Shown here: positions 22,327 to 31,900 of the stretch, piece after piece | Numbering within the stretch: the first letter of the stretch is position 1 | Layout: every line of letters starts with the position of its first letter | Assembly: GCF_003048255.1 (NCBI RefSeq) | Contig: NZ_CP028487.1 | Coordinates: 3,038,001 to 3,102,000, forward strand | Length of the DNA: 64,000 nt | DNA from: Yersinia massiliensis | GTDB taxonomy: Bacteria; Pseudomonadota; Gammaproteobacteria; Enterobacterales; Enterobacteriaceae | Direction: 5' to 3' | Notes under the pieces: model-generated | What the model saw: the letters and a program-made list of their open reading frames with translations, nothing else | Told to the model about the DNA's origin: nothing | Databases searched by the model: none | Translations under genes and position numbers: made by a program

Positions 22327-23082
22327 TCATGACTGAGCGGACATGATAGCGCGTACTCGGTCTAAATCCTCTTGGGTATCAACCCCCACTGTAGGCACAG
22401 CTTTGGCCACTGCCACATGGATTTTCTCACCATACCAGAGCACGCGAAGTTGCTCTAACAACTCAATTTGCTCGAGTTTACTTGGTGCCCAATTGACGTA
22501 ACGGCGGATAAACCCTGCACGATAGGCATAAATCCCGATATGGCGTAAGAAGCAATCACCGATAGTCTCTTTTGATTGAGCGAATCGCTCTCTTTCCCAT
22601 GGAATGGCCGCACGGGAGAAATACAGTGCATAGCCCTGAGCATCCATCACCACTTTCACGGCATTCGGGTTAAAGGCCTCTTCACTGCTTTCAATTGGCA
22701 CGGCCAGTGTTGCCATACCTGCGCTGCACGCCGCTAGATTATCAGCGACTTGGCGAATAATGACCGGCGGAATGAGGGGTTCGTCACCCTGTACATTGAC
22801 GATAATGTCATCATCAGCAAATTTGTAGCGCTCAATGACTTCGGCTAAACGCTCTGTACCCGATTGGTGATCAGCACGGGTCAGACAAACCTCCCCTCCT
22901 GCTGCCTCAACGGCTTGGACGACTTCAGGGTGATCCGTTGCCACAATCACGCGCGAGGCACCAGAAGCCAGCGCGCGCTCCATGACATGAACGACCATCG
23001 GTTTGCCCGCGATATCTGCTAACGGTTTACCCGGTAAACGGGTTGAAGCAAAACGGGCTGGAATGATAGCAATGAAACTCAT
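22327..23082 (-). CDS. kdsB: CMP-KDO synthetase
   Basis: KdsB activates 3-deoxy-D-manno-octulosonate with CTP to CMP-KDO, the sugar donor for the inner core of lipopolysaccharide, in the cytosol. It has 251 residues (E. coli 248). The nucleotidyltransferase signature [16 protein letters not shown] is at the N-terminus, [10 protein letters not shown] near residue 98 and [12 protein letters not shown] near 180. The ATG start at 23082 overlaps the stop of ycaR by 4 bases, so the two are translationally coupled. Confidence 0.97.
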   Translation of the reverse strand: MSFIAIIPARFASTRLPGKPLADIAGKPMVVHVMERALASGASRVIVATDHPEVVQAVEAAGGEVCLTRADHQSGTERLAEVIERYKFADDDIIVNVQGDEPLIPPVIIRQVADNLAACSAGMATLAVPIESSEEAFNPNAVKVVMDAQGYALYFSRAAIPWERERFAQSKETIGDCFLRHIGIYAYRAGFIRRYVNWAPSKLEQIELLEQLRVLWYGEKIHVAVAKAVPTVGVDTQEDLDRVRAIMSAQS

Positions 23083-23261
23083 GCATGTTTCTCATCAATA
23101 GACAGTGGACGAGCCTCGTTTTCCAGCAATACAGGAATGCCATCACGCACTGGGTAAGCCAAATTGTCGGCTTTACATACCAGCTCAAGGTTCTCTTTAT
23201 TGAAATATAACTTGCCGTTGCAGACAGGACAGGCAACGATTTCGAGTAAACGGTGGTCCAT
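23079..23261 (-). CDS. ycaR: YcaR, Trm112-like zinc-ribbon protein
   Basis: A 60-residue protein starting [18 protein letters not shown], matching E. coli YcaR (60 residues). CPVC supplies half of a zinc-ribbon-like site; the second Cys pair is reduced to a single Cys (ELVCKADN). This is the UPF0434/Trm112-like family, whose bacterial role is unknown. The ATG at 23261 has a perfect GGAGG Shine-Dalgarno sequence 5 bases upstream. Longer in-frame upstream starts were rejected. It is cotranscribed with kdsB. Confidence 0.92.
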   Translation of the reverse strand: MDHRLLEIVACPVCNGKLYFNKENLELVCKADNLAYPVRDGIPVLLENEARPLSIDEKHA

Positions 23262-23784
23262 ACATCCTCCAAATTGGAGTTTAGCCAGCAGGAAAGTGGT
23301 CGAGGATATCATATCCACTGATTCAGGTTAACTGCGCTGGCGTCGTCACTCATATCAATGATAAATAACAATCATTTATGTTAAATGCCATCATTCTAAG
23401 TAAAAACACCCATTAATTAGAGACAATAAGCGGTGGTTTTGTTATTGATATGTTGAATAGCGAGGAGTAGTATTTTGTGACCAAAATCACACAATTATGT
23501 ATGTCGAGTAAGAAATGAAAGTATTCCATAAAATTATTGCGCTGTTTGCTAACTTCAGCAATTAAGCCGCATAAAAACAAATAGAAGCACCTGCAAAACG
23601 GCCCGGCAATCAGAAGATTGGTTGAATAGAGGCCAACATACTTAACGTCACTAACATTGTAACTGCGCAGTCATCTCATTAATCCGATGAACTGACTATC
23701 AGTCATTCATTAGCCAAGAGCAGCTTATAATGCCACGGCGTCAAGTACGTAAATAGAAATGGCTACCCTAGGGTAGCCATTGAC
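23262..23784. other. Gap upstream of ycaR; no gene seen
   Basis: These 523 bases are AT-rich and contain no credible reading frame. They should hold the ycaR-kdsB promoter at the left and the csp terminator at the right. A palindromic stretch at 23359-23380 (GATAAATAACAATCATTTAT) has a loose resemblance to a Fur box. I see no other structure. Confidence 0.5.
23755..23780 (-). terminator. Terminator after the cold-shock gene
   Basis: GGCTACCCTAGGGTAGCC at 23761-23778 is a perfect 18-base palindrome, 7 bases past the csp stop. On the minus strand it is followed by ATTTCTATTT, a modest T-rich tail. Confidence 0.6.
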
Positions 23785-23994
23785 TTAGAAAGCGATCACA
23801 TCTGCTGCTGACGGCCCGTGAATACTACGATAAGTAGAGAATTCAACGTCCTGCCCTTCAGTCAGTGATTTATTTTTGGTGTTGGCAATGGCTGTCTTGC
23901 TGACATACACATCCAAACTACCGTCGTGCGGTGAAATGAAACCGTAGCCTTCGGACTGATTGAACCATTTCACGCGACCCATTTTTAACGTCAT
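23785..23994 (-). CDS. Divergent cold-shock (CspA-family) protein
   Basis: A 69-residue single OB-fold cold-shock domain protein starting MTLKMGRVKWFN, with AAGGA 8 bases upstream of the ATG at 23994. Cold-shock proteins bind single-stranded nucleic acid and melt RNA structure. RNP-1 is present in altered form (EGYGFI for KGFGFI), and the end GPSAADVIAF is typical. RNP-2 is degraded to VYVSK where the family has VFVHF, losing the conserved His and second Phe. Closest in feel to CspE/CspC, but too divergent for me to give a symbol. It is not at this site in E. coli. A reading frame extending eight codons upstream is disfavoured. Confidence 0.85.
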   Translation of the reverse strand: MTLKMGRVKWFNQSEGYGFISPHDGSLDVYVSKTAIANTKNKSLTEGQDVEFSTYRSIHGPSAADVIAF

Positions 23995-24629
23995 ATTTAA
24001 TTTCCTTTTACTGGGCATCCTAACAACTCATTTTTATTTATTGTTTAGATGCAGTTGCCCATCCTAAAGTTTTCTGATTAAACCTCTATGAGCTTGATTT
24101 CATGAATAAAACCGCATCAGCGCGGTTTTTATAATTTTGCGGCAGCCGACACTCGCGGGCTGTTTACCTTAACTTTCAAATACAAAAATACGTTCAAATA
24201 CAGAGAACGAATAAATCGACCACAATGCTTTCGACGCTAATGCGAAAAGTGGATCTGCATCAAAATCATTACTTATGGGAGTTACTACTGGAGATACTGG
24301 AAGGTTCGTCTTTGAATCGGCATCAGAAGATAGCGTCTTGGGAGGAACTGCTCTACTTTACTCTCGTACACTCTTATACATAAATAGGGCTAAACCACAG
24401 GCCGGCGGCTATTTACTCACAAAACCACCTGTTGAGCAACTATTTTATCCGCCCATCTTTATTAAATAGCAGCACAAATGAGATGTAACACATAAAAAAC
24501 CAATATTCTCCGCTACTTAACCGTCAATATTTCGATATCAATCTAAAATATAAATGAATAGAGAACATGTAATAAGTAGCATGATAGGGCAATTGACGCC
24601 ACCGATGGGTAAAAAGGAGCGATCTGAAG
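23995..24629. other. Gap between csp and hglS; long leader and possible coding remnants
   Basis: This 635-base AT-rich gap begins with the 5' leader of the cold-shock gene; cold-shock messages often have long structured leaders. Within it TGGGCA (24056-24061 region) and TGCCCA near the ribosome site could pair at long range. A hairpin lies at 24109-24129. At 24172-24469 both strands hold open frames of 62-85 codons without a convincing start or family match (best plus-strand ATG 24275). I do not call a gene there. The hglS promoter must lie at the right end. Confidence 0.4.
24107..24131. terminator. Hairpin resembling a terminator upstream of csp
   Basis: AAACCGC and GCGGTTT pair around a short loop (24109-24127) and are followed by T-rich sequence on the plus strand and TTTTATTC on the minus strand. 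No gene ends close by on either strand, so it may be a relic or part of the csp leader. Confidence 0.5.
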
Positions 24630-26051
24630 ATGAGCAACACACCGTTTACCTCCCTTGAATTTGTCCATCCCGATGAAATTCGGGCCAGATTTTCCCGAGC
24701 CATGTCGGACATGTATCAGGCCGAAGTTCCTCTCTATGGCACGTTATTGCAACTGGTTGCCGATACCAATAAGCAGACTTTAAACCAACAACCGGAGTTG
24801 GCTCGTCATTTACATCAAACAGGAGAGATTGAAAGGTTAAGCATGGAACGCCACGGTGCTATCCGCGTGGGAACGCCAGCTGAACTTTCGATGTTGCGCC
24901 GCCTTTTTGCCGTGATGGGGATGCTCCCTGTCGGTTATTATGACCTCGCTCCCGCAGGTGTACCGGTTCATTCCACCGCTTTTCGTGCTGTGCATGAAGC
25001 CTCATTACAAGCCTGCCCGTTCAGGATTTTTACATCATTACTGCGTTTGGAATTGATAGAGCAGCCTGTACTGCGACAACGGGCGGCCGATATTTTAGCA
25101 ACTAGAGAAATATTTACCCCACGTGCTATTGAGCTCATTATTCAATTTGAAACTGCTGGAGGCCTGACCAGCCTTGAGGCCGATGATTTTATCACTCAAT
25201 CTCTAGAGACATTTCGCTGGCATAATCAGGCAACCGTCAGTGCCGAGGTCTACCAACAGTTGCATGACCAGCACCGGCTCATTGCTGATGTGGTGGCATT
25301 CAAAGGTCCACATATCAATCATCTCACCCCACGCACGTTGGATATCGATGCGGTGCAATCGGCGATGCCTCGGCATAACATTACCCCTAAAGCGGTCATT
25401 GAAGGGCCACCGCCCCGCCGTTGCCCAATATTGTTACGGCAAACCAGCTTTAAAGCATTGGAAGAAAGAATTGCGTTTATCTCTACGGATGGGCAAATCA
25501 TTCAGGGATATCACACCGCTCGTTTCGGAGAAATTGAACAACGCGGTGCGGCACTGACGGCAAAAGGCCGCAGTCTCTATGACCGCTTGCTGCAAGCCGC
25601 GCAGGATCAATTACAAGTTCCGGCGAATGAAAAGAATGCAGCGCAATATATGACCATTCTCAGCGAGCAGTTTAGTCAATTTCCTGATGATTATCAGACG
25701 ATGCGCACCGAAAAACTCGCTTACTTCCGCTACTTTCCCACAGAAAAGAGCGTCAATGTACCGGCTGAATCAGTGAAAAAACTCACATTAGATGAGTTGA
25801 TTGATGAAGGGTTTATCGAATATGAACCCTTGGTTTATGAGGATTTCTTACCGGTAAGTGCAGCGGGTATTTTCCAATCTAATTTGGGCGATAAGGGGCA
25901 AAGTCATTTCACTGGGCATTCGAGTCAACATGATTTCCAGCGAGATCTGGGGATGGCAGTGATTGACGAATTACAGTTGTATGAAGAAACTCAACAGCGC
26001 TCGCTTGCTGCATGTGCAGCAGCTTTAAAGCTGACGCAATTGAGTATCTGA
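24630..26051 (+). CDS. hglS: 2-oxoadipate dioxygenase/decarboxylase (DUF1338, YdcJ/HglS family)
   Basis: The product belongs to the DUF1338 family. Characterised members (HglS, E. coli YdcJ) are non-haem Fe(II) enzymes of the VOC fold that convert 2-oxoadipate to 2-hydroxyglutarate in D-lysine breakdown. It has 473 residues (YdcJ about 447) and aligns throughout. The expected metal ligands are visible: ERHGAIRVG near residue 75, HINHLTPRTLD near 228 and ARFGEIEQRG near 300. EDFLPVSAAGIFQSNLG lies near 405. The ATG at 24630 has GGAG 11 bases upstream. E. coli has ycdJ-type genes elsewhere, so its placement beside lpxK is lineage-specific. Substrate here is inferred from the family. Confidence 0.88.
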   Translation: MSNTPFTSLEFVHPDEIRARFSRAMSDMYQAEVPLYGTLLQLVADTNKQTLNQQPELARHLHQTGEIERLSMERHGAIRVGTPAELSMLRRLFAVMGMLPVGYYDLAPAGVPVHSTAFRAVHEASLQACPFRIFTSLLRLELIEQPVLRQRAADILATREIFTPRAIELIIQFETAGGLTSLEADDFITQSLETFRWHNQATVSAEVYQQLHDQHRLIADVVAFKGPHINHLTPRTLDIDAVQSAMPRHNITPKAVIEGPPPRRCPILLRQTSFKALEERIAFISTDGQIIQGYHTARFGEIEQRGAALTAKGRSLYDRLLQAAQDQLQVPANEKNAAQYMTILSEQFSQFPDDYQTMRTEKLAYFRYFPTEKSVNVPAESVKKLTLDELIDEGFIEYEPLVYEDFLPVSAAGIFQSNLGDKGQSHFTGHSSQHDFQRDLGMAVIDELQLYEETQQRSLAACAAALKLTQLSI

Positions 26052-26139
26052 AATTGAATGTAAGCGACTTAATGGTTCGATTGAGTACTAATCCTAAATA
26101 TGGGCCCTAAATATAGGCCGTGAACTCATTTCGAATGAA

Positions 26140-27126
26140 CTATTTTGAACGTTCTGCTAAAGCCTGAATTTTTGACAGCAGCGGCTCCGCCTGATCTGGT
26201 GGTAATTGTGCATCGACTGGCAAATACCACCAATTAGGCTGAGCAAAAGCTCGGCATTTGACGGCATCTTTTTCAGTCATTAATAAAATTTGCGGGCCTG
26301 TTGTCAGTGGCTCAAGTTGCGCCAATGAATAATCCTGATGGTCTGCAAAAGCATATTCATTTTTAGGCTCAACGCCCAAGACGCTCAGCGTGGCAAAAAA
26401 ACGGGGCGGATGACCGATACCCGCCATCGCAACCACATGCTGTAACTGTGATGCGGGCTGACGCTCACCCGTGACTAGATTGACCGCATCCCGAGCAACC
26501 AGTTGCATTGGGATCTCTGCTGTAGCAGCACCCCCTCCATTGGTGATAACCGCATCAACTGAGCGCAATCGCGCCGCTCGTTCACGCATCGGGCCAGCAG
26601 GTAACCACCAACCGTTGCCAAAACGGCGCACTCCATCAATGACTACCAGCTCAAAATCACGCTGTAATGCGTAATGCTGTAAACCGTCGTCTGTGATAAT
26701 AAAATCCAGCGTGTGAGAGGCCAGTAAAGCCTTGATAGCATCAGCACGTTTTGGTGAAACCGCAACGGGTGCACCCGTGCGCTGAAAAATCAAAACCGGC
26801 TCGTCTCCGGCTTGCACCGTTGTGGTGTCATCAGCTAGCAGTAGCGGGTAAACCGACGACTTGCCACCGTAACCACGGGAGACAACACCGACGCGATAGC
26901 CCCGTTGTTGTAATTGCTCAACTAACCAGATAACGACGGGTGTTTTACCATTGCCGCCCGCAGTGAGGTTACCCACAATGACAACCGGCACTGGTGAACG
27001 CCATGACGTTCGCAGACCTATGCGGTAACTGGTCCGGATAAACCAAGTTATTGCGCCATATAACCAGGATAATGGTAATAGCAGCAAATATAGCCGGGAT
27101 TGTCCGGACCAGATACGCTCAATCAT
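26140..27126 (-). CDS. lpxK: Tetraacyldisaccharide 4'-kinase
   Basis: LpxK phosphorylates the 4' position of the lipid A disaccharide at the inner membrane, giving lipid IVA. It is 328 residues, the E. coli length. An N-terminal membrane-associated helix ([19 protein letters not shown]) is followed by the P-loop [13 protein letters not shown] near residues 50-62, [15 protein letters not shown] near 145 and MTEKDAVKC near 265. The start overlaps the msbA stop by 4 bases, so lipid A kinase and lipid A flippase are coupled. Confidence 0.97.
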   Translation of the reverse strand: MIERIWSGQSRLYLLLLPLSWLYGAITWFIRTSYRIGLRTSWRSPVPVVIVGNLTAGGNGKTPVVIWLVEQLQQRGYRVGVVSRGYGGKSSVYPLLLADDTTTVQAGDEPVLIFQRTGAPVAVSPKRADAIKALLASHTLDFIITDDGLQHYALQRDFELVVIDGVRRFGNGWWLPAGPMRERAARLRSVDAVITNGGGAATAEIPMQLVARDAVNLVTGERQPASQLQHVVAMAGIGHPPRFFATLSVLGVEPKNEYAFADHQDYSLAQLEPLTTGPQILLMTEKDAVKCRAFAQPNWWYLPVDAQLPPDQAEPLLSKIQALAERSK

Positions 27127-28868
27127 TGGCCGAACTGTATACGGTTAAGTTGAGCATACGCGCCCTGTTTCGCCAACAATTCGGCATGCACACCACGTTC
27201 GACAATGCGCCCATCTTCGATGACTAGGATTTCATCTGCTTTTTCAATAGTTGAGAGACGATGAGCAATCACTATTGACGTACGATCTTTTTGCAGTTCA
27301 TCTAAAGCGGCTTGAATGGCTCTTTCGGACTCGGTATCCAGCGCCGAGGTTGCTTCATCCAGAATCAAGATGGGGCAATCACGCAAAAGTGCTCGCGCGA
27401 TAGCGATACGTTGGCGCTGACCACCGGACAGCATCACACCGTTCTCACCAATCACAGTATCTAATCCATTCTCCATCTTATTGATAAAGTCCATCGCATA
27501 TGCCATGCGGGCAGCTTCTTCAATTTCGGCTCGGGTGTACTGATCATCACGCGCATAAGCAATATTATTGGCCACGGTGTCATTGAACAGATGAACGTTT
27601 TGCGATACCAACGCCACTTGGTTACGCAAAGCGCCCAATCGGTATTCGCGTAGATCATGTCCATCTAACAAAATACTGCCTTCACTGACATCATAGAAAC
27701 GAGTGAGCAAATTGGCGATAGTCGATTTGCCCGAACCTGAGCGCCCGACCAATGCCACGGTTTTACCCGCTTCAATGTGCACATTGATATCATTCAGTGC
27801 AGGAGTATCTTTGCCTGGATAATAAAATGTCACATGGTTGAATTCGATTTCACCTTTCGCCCTTTCAACTTCCAGCTTGCCTTCGTCTTTTTCCTGCTCT
27901 AAATCCAAGATAGTGAAGAGCGTTTGGCAAGCAGCCATCCCGCGTTGGAACTGCGCATTCACATTAGTGAGGGACTTTAAAGGGCGCATCAATGCAATCA
28001 TTGCTGAGAATACAACAGTGATAGTCCCCGCAGTGAGGGTTTCCATGACACTTGGGAAGCTTGCAGCATACAACACAAACGCTAAAGCAAAAGAAGCTAT
28101 CAATTGTATGATCGGGTCAGAAATAGAAGAGGCGGAAACCAGTTTCATACCTTGCTGCCGCATACGGTTACTCACCGTTTCGAAGCGCTCAGTTTCAACT
28201 TTCTGGCCGCCAAAGATCAATACTTCTTTATGCCCTTTCAGCATTTGCTCGGCACTGGTGGTCACCTCCCCCATGGTGCTTTGCATATTTTTACTGATAT
28301 TACGAAAACGCTTAGAAACCACTCGGATAGAGATTGAAACAATCGGGGCGATGACGATTAAAATCACTGACAACTGCCAGCTGTAATAAAACATCATAAT
28401 GAACAAGCCGATGATCGAGGCACCTTCACGCACCACAGTGACGAGGGCGCTAGAAGATGACGCAGCGACTTGTTCTGAGTCATAGGTAATACGTGATAAC
28501 AATGTACCCGTTGATTGCTGATCAAAAAAAGATACCGGCATGCCCATCATGTGACTAAACAATCGGCGACGAATATGCATCACCACTTTGCCTGATACCC
28601 ATGAAATACAATAGCTAGAGATAAAACCGGTCAGTCCGCGCACCACCATCAAACCGATAACGGCCAGCGGCATCCATTTTAAAATTGAGCTATCAGCATG
28701 CCCAAATCCATCGTCTAGTAATGGTTTCAGTAACGACAGCATAAATGTATCACTGGCAGCATTAAGGATTAATGCAATCGCCGCCACAACAAGACCTGTC
28801 TTATAAGGAGTGATCGTTGGCCAGAGGCGACGGAACGTCTGCCAAGTGGATAGATCTTTATCATTCAT
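27123..28868 (-). CDS. msbA: Lipid A/phospholipid flippase ABC transporter
   Basis: MsbA flips core-lipid A across the inner membrane using ATP. The 581-residue half-transporter (E. coli 582) has six membrane helices in residues 20-310. The nucleotide-binding domain follows, with Walker [10 protein letters not shown] near 375, signature [16 protein letters not shown] near 480 and Walker [13 protein letters not shown] near 500. It is transcribed with lpxK downstream and comEC upstream (38-base gap), the same order as in E. coli. Confidence 0.98.
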   Translation of the reverse strand: MNDKDLSTWQTFRRLWPTITPYKTGLVVAAIALILNAASDTFMLSLLKPLLDDGFGHADSSILKWMPLAVIGLMVVRGLTGFISSYCISWVSGKVVMHIRRRLFSHMMGMPVSFFDQQSTGTLLSRITYDSEQVAASSSSALVTVVREGASIIGLFIMMFYYSWQLSVILIVIAPIVSISIRVVSKRFRNISKNMQSTMGEVTTSAEQMLKGHKEVLIFGGQKVETERFETVSNRMRQQGMKLVSASSISDPIIQLIASFALAFVLYAASFPSVMETLTAGTITVVFSAMIALMRPLKSLTNVNAQFQRGMAACQTLFTILDLEQEKDEGKLEVERAKGEIEFNHVTFYYPGKDTPALNDINVHIEAGKTVALVGRSGSGKSTIANLLTRFYDVSEGSILLDGHDLREYRLGALRNQVALVSQNVHLFNDTVANNIAYARDDQYTRAEIEEAARMAYAMDFINKMENGLDTVIGENGVMLSGGQRQRIAIARALLRDCPILILDEATSALDTESERAIQAALDELQKDRTSIVIAHRLSTIEKADEILVIEDGRIVERGVHAELLAKQGAYAQLNRIQFGQ

Positions 28869-28906
28869 TATGCAATTACCAGCACCAGAAGAAATAGCGG
28901 CCTATT

Positions 28907-31134
28907 CTACTCATTATGACCCCCAACACCAAACCGCTGGTGATACCAACGTGGCATTAATTGTTCACGATAACCTTTTACTTCCCAATTATCCTCGTAA
29001 AAATAAACACTTATCTGACCTGAAGCTGTAGTGTCGCGCCAAACAATGTTATTTTTTCGATAGCGATTAATGACTTTTTTAGTGGGTAAGTGCCATTGGT
29101 TATAGCGTGCAGCAGACGCAAATGCCAATTCAGGCTTCACTGTGCGCAAAAAAGGCGCAGTTGAAGACGAATTACTACCGTGATGTGGCACTTGTAATAG
29201 TGTAGAGGCTAATTTAGCACGAAAATTCGTCACTAATTGCAGCTCTCCGTGCGTTTCGAGGTCACCGGTTAAGAGCACACTATGCTTGCCATCATTAATG
29301 CGAATGACACATGAGTCATCATTATTGGCATTAATTACCTGTTTAGCTGGCCACAAAACCTCAAAACTTAAGCCGCTCCATTGCCATGATGCGCCCTGCT
29401 TACAGGGTAAGCTGTTAATCGAAACGGGGTAAGGAGCCCGTACTGTCGCCTTTGGAAAAGCAGCTTGAAGCTCAGCTAAGCCGCCAGTATGGTCCTGATG
29501 ATTATGGCTGAGAATAATCTGTTCAACGGTAATACCCCTCCATCGTAAATAAGGGAGGATAACCGTTGAAGCCATACTTCCTGAGTGCCAACGATTACCG
29601 GTATCGTAGATAACCGCTTTCCCGTCGCGCTCAACGACCATCGCCAAACCATGACCAACATCCAGCATATCTACACGCCAATGATACTCGTCACGCCGTT
29701 GGCTGAATAATACTAAGTTGACACATAACACCATGACCCCAATCGGGTAACTGCGCCACCACTGAAAACGCCAGATAAGCAGCGCTAACCAGCCACCATA
29801 GCCAAGAGCAACGGATGTTGCCCCCGTATGTAACCAACCCGCACTCAGTTGGCTGAGCGGCATCAGGACGACAGTAAGTGATAAGTCAGCCAGAAACCAA
29901 AATAGGCCTGCTACGTAGGAAGTAGTGTGAATGCGAGGGCCAATAACACACAGGGTACAGTGAGTAACGAAACTATGGGCACGGCCCAGAGGTTTGCGGG
30001 TATCGAAAACAAGCTGACACCATGAAACAAGCCAACTTGTAATGGCATCAACAACAACATCATGCCAAGTTGCAAATGCAAACCTCGAATGATCGTCCCC
30101 TTCCAACCGACCCGAAAACGATTGGAGACAGGCACCCAGTGATACCAACATATCAAGCTGAATACCGCGAAACAGGAGAGCCAAAAACTGTCTGAGAGTA
30201 CAGCGAGTGGGTCACATAATAGAATGAGTGCGAGTCCCCATAGCCATACTTGCCCTGTACTACACGCAATGCTGAACAACCGCAACAGTAGCCACAACGT
30301 TAATGCTATTGCGGCCCTCACGGCAGGTGGGTTCGCACCCGCCAGCCAAACATATATCATTGCTGCCAACCAACCTATTAGCAGTGGAAACAAGGGATTT
30401 ATCCACCGAACAGGTAATAAGAATTGAATCCCACGAGCCAATATGCCGCCAAATAAAGCCGCTAGTGCGATATGCAATCCTGAAATGGCCATCAGATGCG
30501 CAGTGCCAGTATCACGCAAAAGCGCCCACAGTGATGTATCGAGTCGCTTCCTTTCGCCGAAAGCGAGCGCCAACAACGTTTGTCGTTGGTCGTAGGGCAT
30601 AAGCTGCCGCTCAATAAGACTAATTACTTGTTGGCGCAGATGACATCGTGCATCAATTAGCTCCGCCTTTATGATTCTACCTTGCAATGGACTGCGATTT
30701 GCCACCGCCCACCGTTGGCTATCAAACCCACCTTCATTCAGCAGACTATGGACGCCTCGCATCCTGATAGTCAGTGCCCATAACTGTCCTGCACAATGAG
30801 GTTCCAGCGCAGTTGGCCAATGTACTGATACCGAAATAGGGGGAAATATTCGTTGCCCATCGACTTCCTGAATCGCCAGTAGGACTTTACTCTCCTCAGC
30901 CCAAGCCAGACGCGGACTCTTTATCATTGCGATAATCTGCTGCTCACCTTGTGTTAAGGTTTCAATTTGCACCAATATCTTATTTCCGTGCCAACTTCCC
31001 CACACAAAGCAGATAACGACGATGGCCAAACATCGGCAATACTTATTTCGGCTTATCCCTAACAGAAGACCCAATCCGAGCAACAAGCCAATGTTGCTAG
31101 TTACCGGTAATTGAGGCAGAAAAATAAGGGGCAA
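28907..31134 (-). pseudogene. comEC: ComEC/Rec2 DNA-uptake channel, frameshifted
   Basis: Homologous to E. coli YcaI/ComEC (754 residues), the inner-membrane channel that takes single-stranded DNA into the cytoplasm. It is split into two minus-strand frames. The N-terminal part (29911-31134) has the OB-like region and the multi-helix Competence domain (GTAHLMAISGLHIALA) and stops at TAG 29911-29913 after LAFTLLPT. The C-terminal part continues one frame off from about 29925 to 28907, with FWFLADLSL, the metallo-beta-lactamase-like domain (LDVGHGLAMVV, LSHNHQDHTGG, LLTGDLE, VPHHGSNSS) and the end LMPRWYHQRFGV. A 1-base loss (or 2-base gain) near 29911-29925 explains it. The 5' end is also suspect: the first possible start is a TTG at 31134 inside the conserved PLIFLPQLP region. 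No slippery heptamer is visible. A sequencing error remains possible. Confidence 0.85.
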
Positions 31135-31196
31135 TAGGCCAACGACAATGGCTGCCGCAACCTGATCGATTTTAAGAGTAATAACAGACCGTCCAT

Positions 31197-31555
31197 TGGC
31201 GACAACTAGATAGCTTCATGCCATCTGTTCATTTCACTGAGAATAGGTAGATTTTCTATCTTGTTGGGTGAAGCTGCCAGCACATAAAATGAGAGTTCAG
31301 AGTCAGTTCGCGAACTGTTTTGCCTTGTTACATAATCAGTTGAAGAAATGCGAAATCTCTCCAGAAAGTGCGAAATTCAGCTAAAACGAAATGCGAAATA
31401 TGAGGGATGAAGACCTTGAGGGATTGTCGGTAGATATAGAGGGAAAAGTGGATAGGTGGGAAAAGAAAAACGGTGCCGTTAGAGGCACCGTTTATTATCA
31501 GCGTGTATACCTAGATCTTTAGGCACACATAATAACGCGGTAAGTTGTAAACAAC
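31197..31555. other. Gap between comEC and ihfB
   Basis: About 360 bases without a credible gene. It holds the ihfB terminator at the left flank of ihfB and three copies of TGCGAAAT at 31349-31356, 31369-31376 and 31392-31399. The comEC promoter should lie here. Confidence 0.5.
31463..31494 (-). terminator. ihfB terminator
   Basis: On the minus strand AAACGGTGCC and GGCACCGTTT pair around a six-base loop, followed by TTTTCTTTT, about 65 bases after the ihfB stop. Confidence 0.9.
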
Positions 31556-31840
31556 TTAGCCGTAGATATTAGCGCGATCACGCAATTCTTTACCTGGCTT
31601 AAAGTGTGGAACGTATTTACCTTCCAACTCAACTTTAGCGCCAGTCTTCGGATTACGGCCAACACGCGGAGCACGGTAGTGAAGAGAAAAACTGCCAAAT
31701 CCTCGGATCTCAATGCGCTCACCTTCAGCTAGTGTTCCAGCCATATGTTCAAGCATTTCTTTCACTGCATCCTCAACGGCCTTAGCCGGGACATGAGAGT
31801 GCTGGCCAGCAAGTCTTTCAATAAGTTCAGACTTGGTCAT
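31556..31840 (-). CDS. ihfB: Integration host factor beta subunit
   Basis: With IhfA it forms the nucleoid protein IHF, which bends DNA sharply at specific sites and acts in transcription, replication and recombination. It is 94 residues, the E. coli length, starting [13 protein letters not shown] at 31840. The bend-inducing beta-arm tip carries GRNPKTG, with the intercalating proline near residue 65. It lies 60 bases downstream of rpsA on the same strand, as in E. coli. Confidence 0.98.
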   Translation of the reverse strand: MTKSELIERLAGQHSHVPAKAVEDAVKEMLEHMAGTLAEGERIEIRGFGSFSLHYRAPRVGRNPKTGAKVELEGKYVPHFKPGKELRDRANIYG

Positions 31841-31875
31841 ATTACCTCCAAGCTTTGCAGCTAAACTACCGTATA

Positions 31876-31894
31876 GGGGCGTAAAGAACGCCCC
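31876..31894 (-). other. Hairpin between rpsA and ihfB
   Basis: GGGGCGT and ACGCCCC form a 7-bp stem just past the rpsA stop. There is no T-run on the minus strand, so it looks more like an RNA-stabilising or attenuating hairpin than a full terminator. Confidence 0.5.
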
Positions 31895-31900
31895 CCGTTA

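Noticed and set aside
29905..29925. Programmed -1 frameshift in comEC
   Set aside because: The site reads CTA CTT CCT ACG TAG; there is no slippery heptamer or evident stimulatory structure, so mutation or sequencing error is more likely.
31349..31399. DNA uptake sequence near comEC
   Set aside because: AAGTGCGAAAT recalls the Haemophilus core AAGTGCGGT, but only one of the three copies fits and enteric bacteria are not known to use it.
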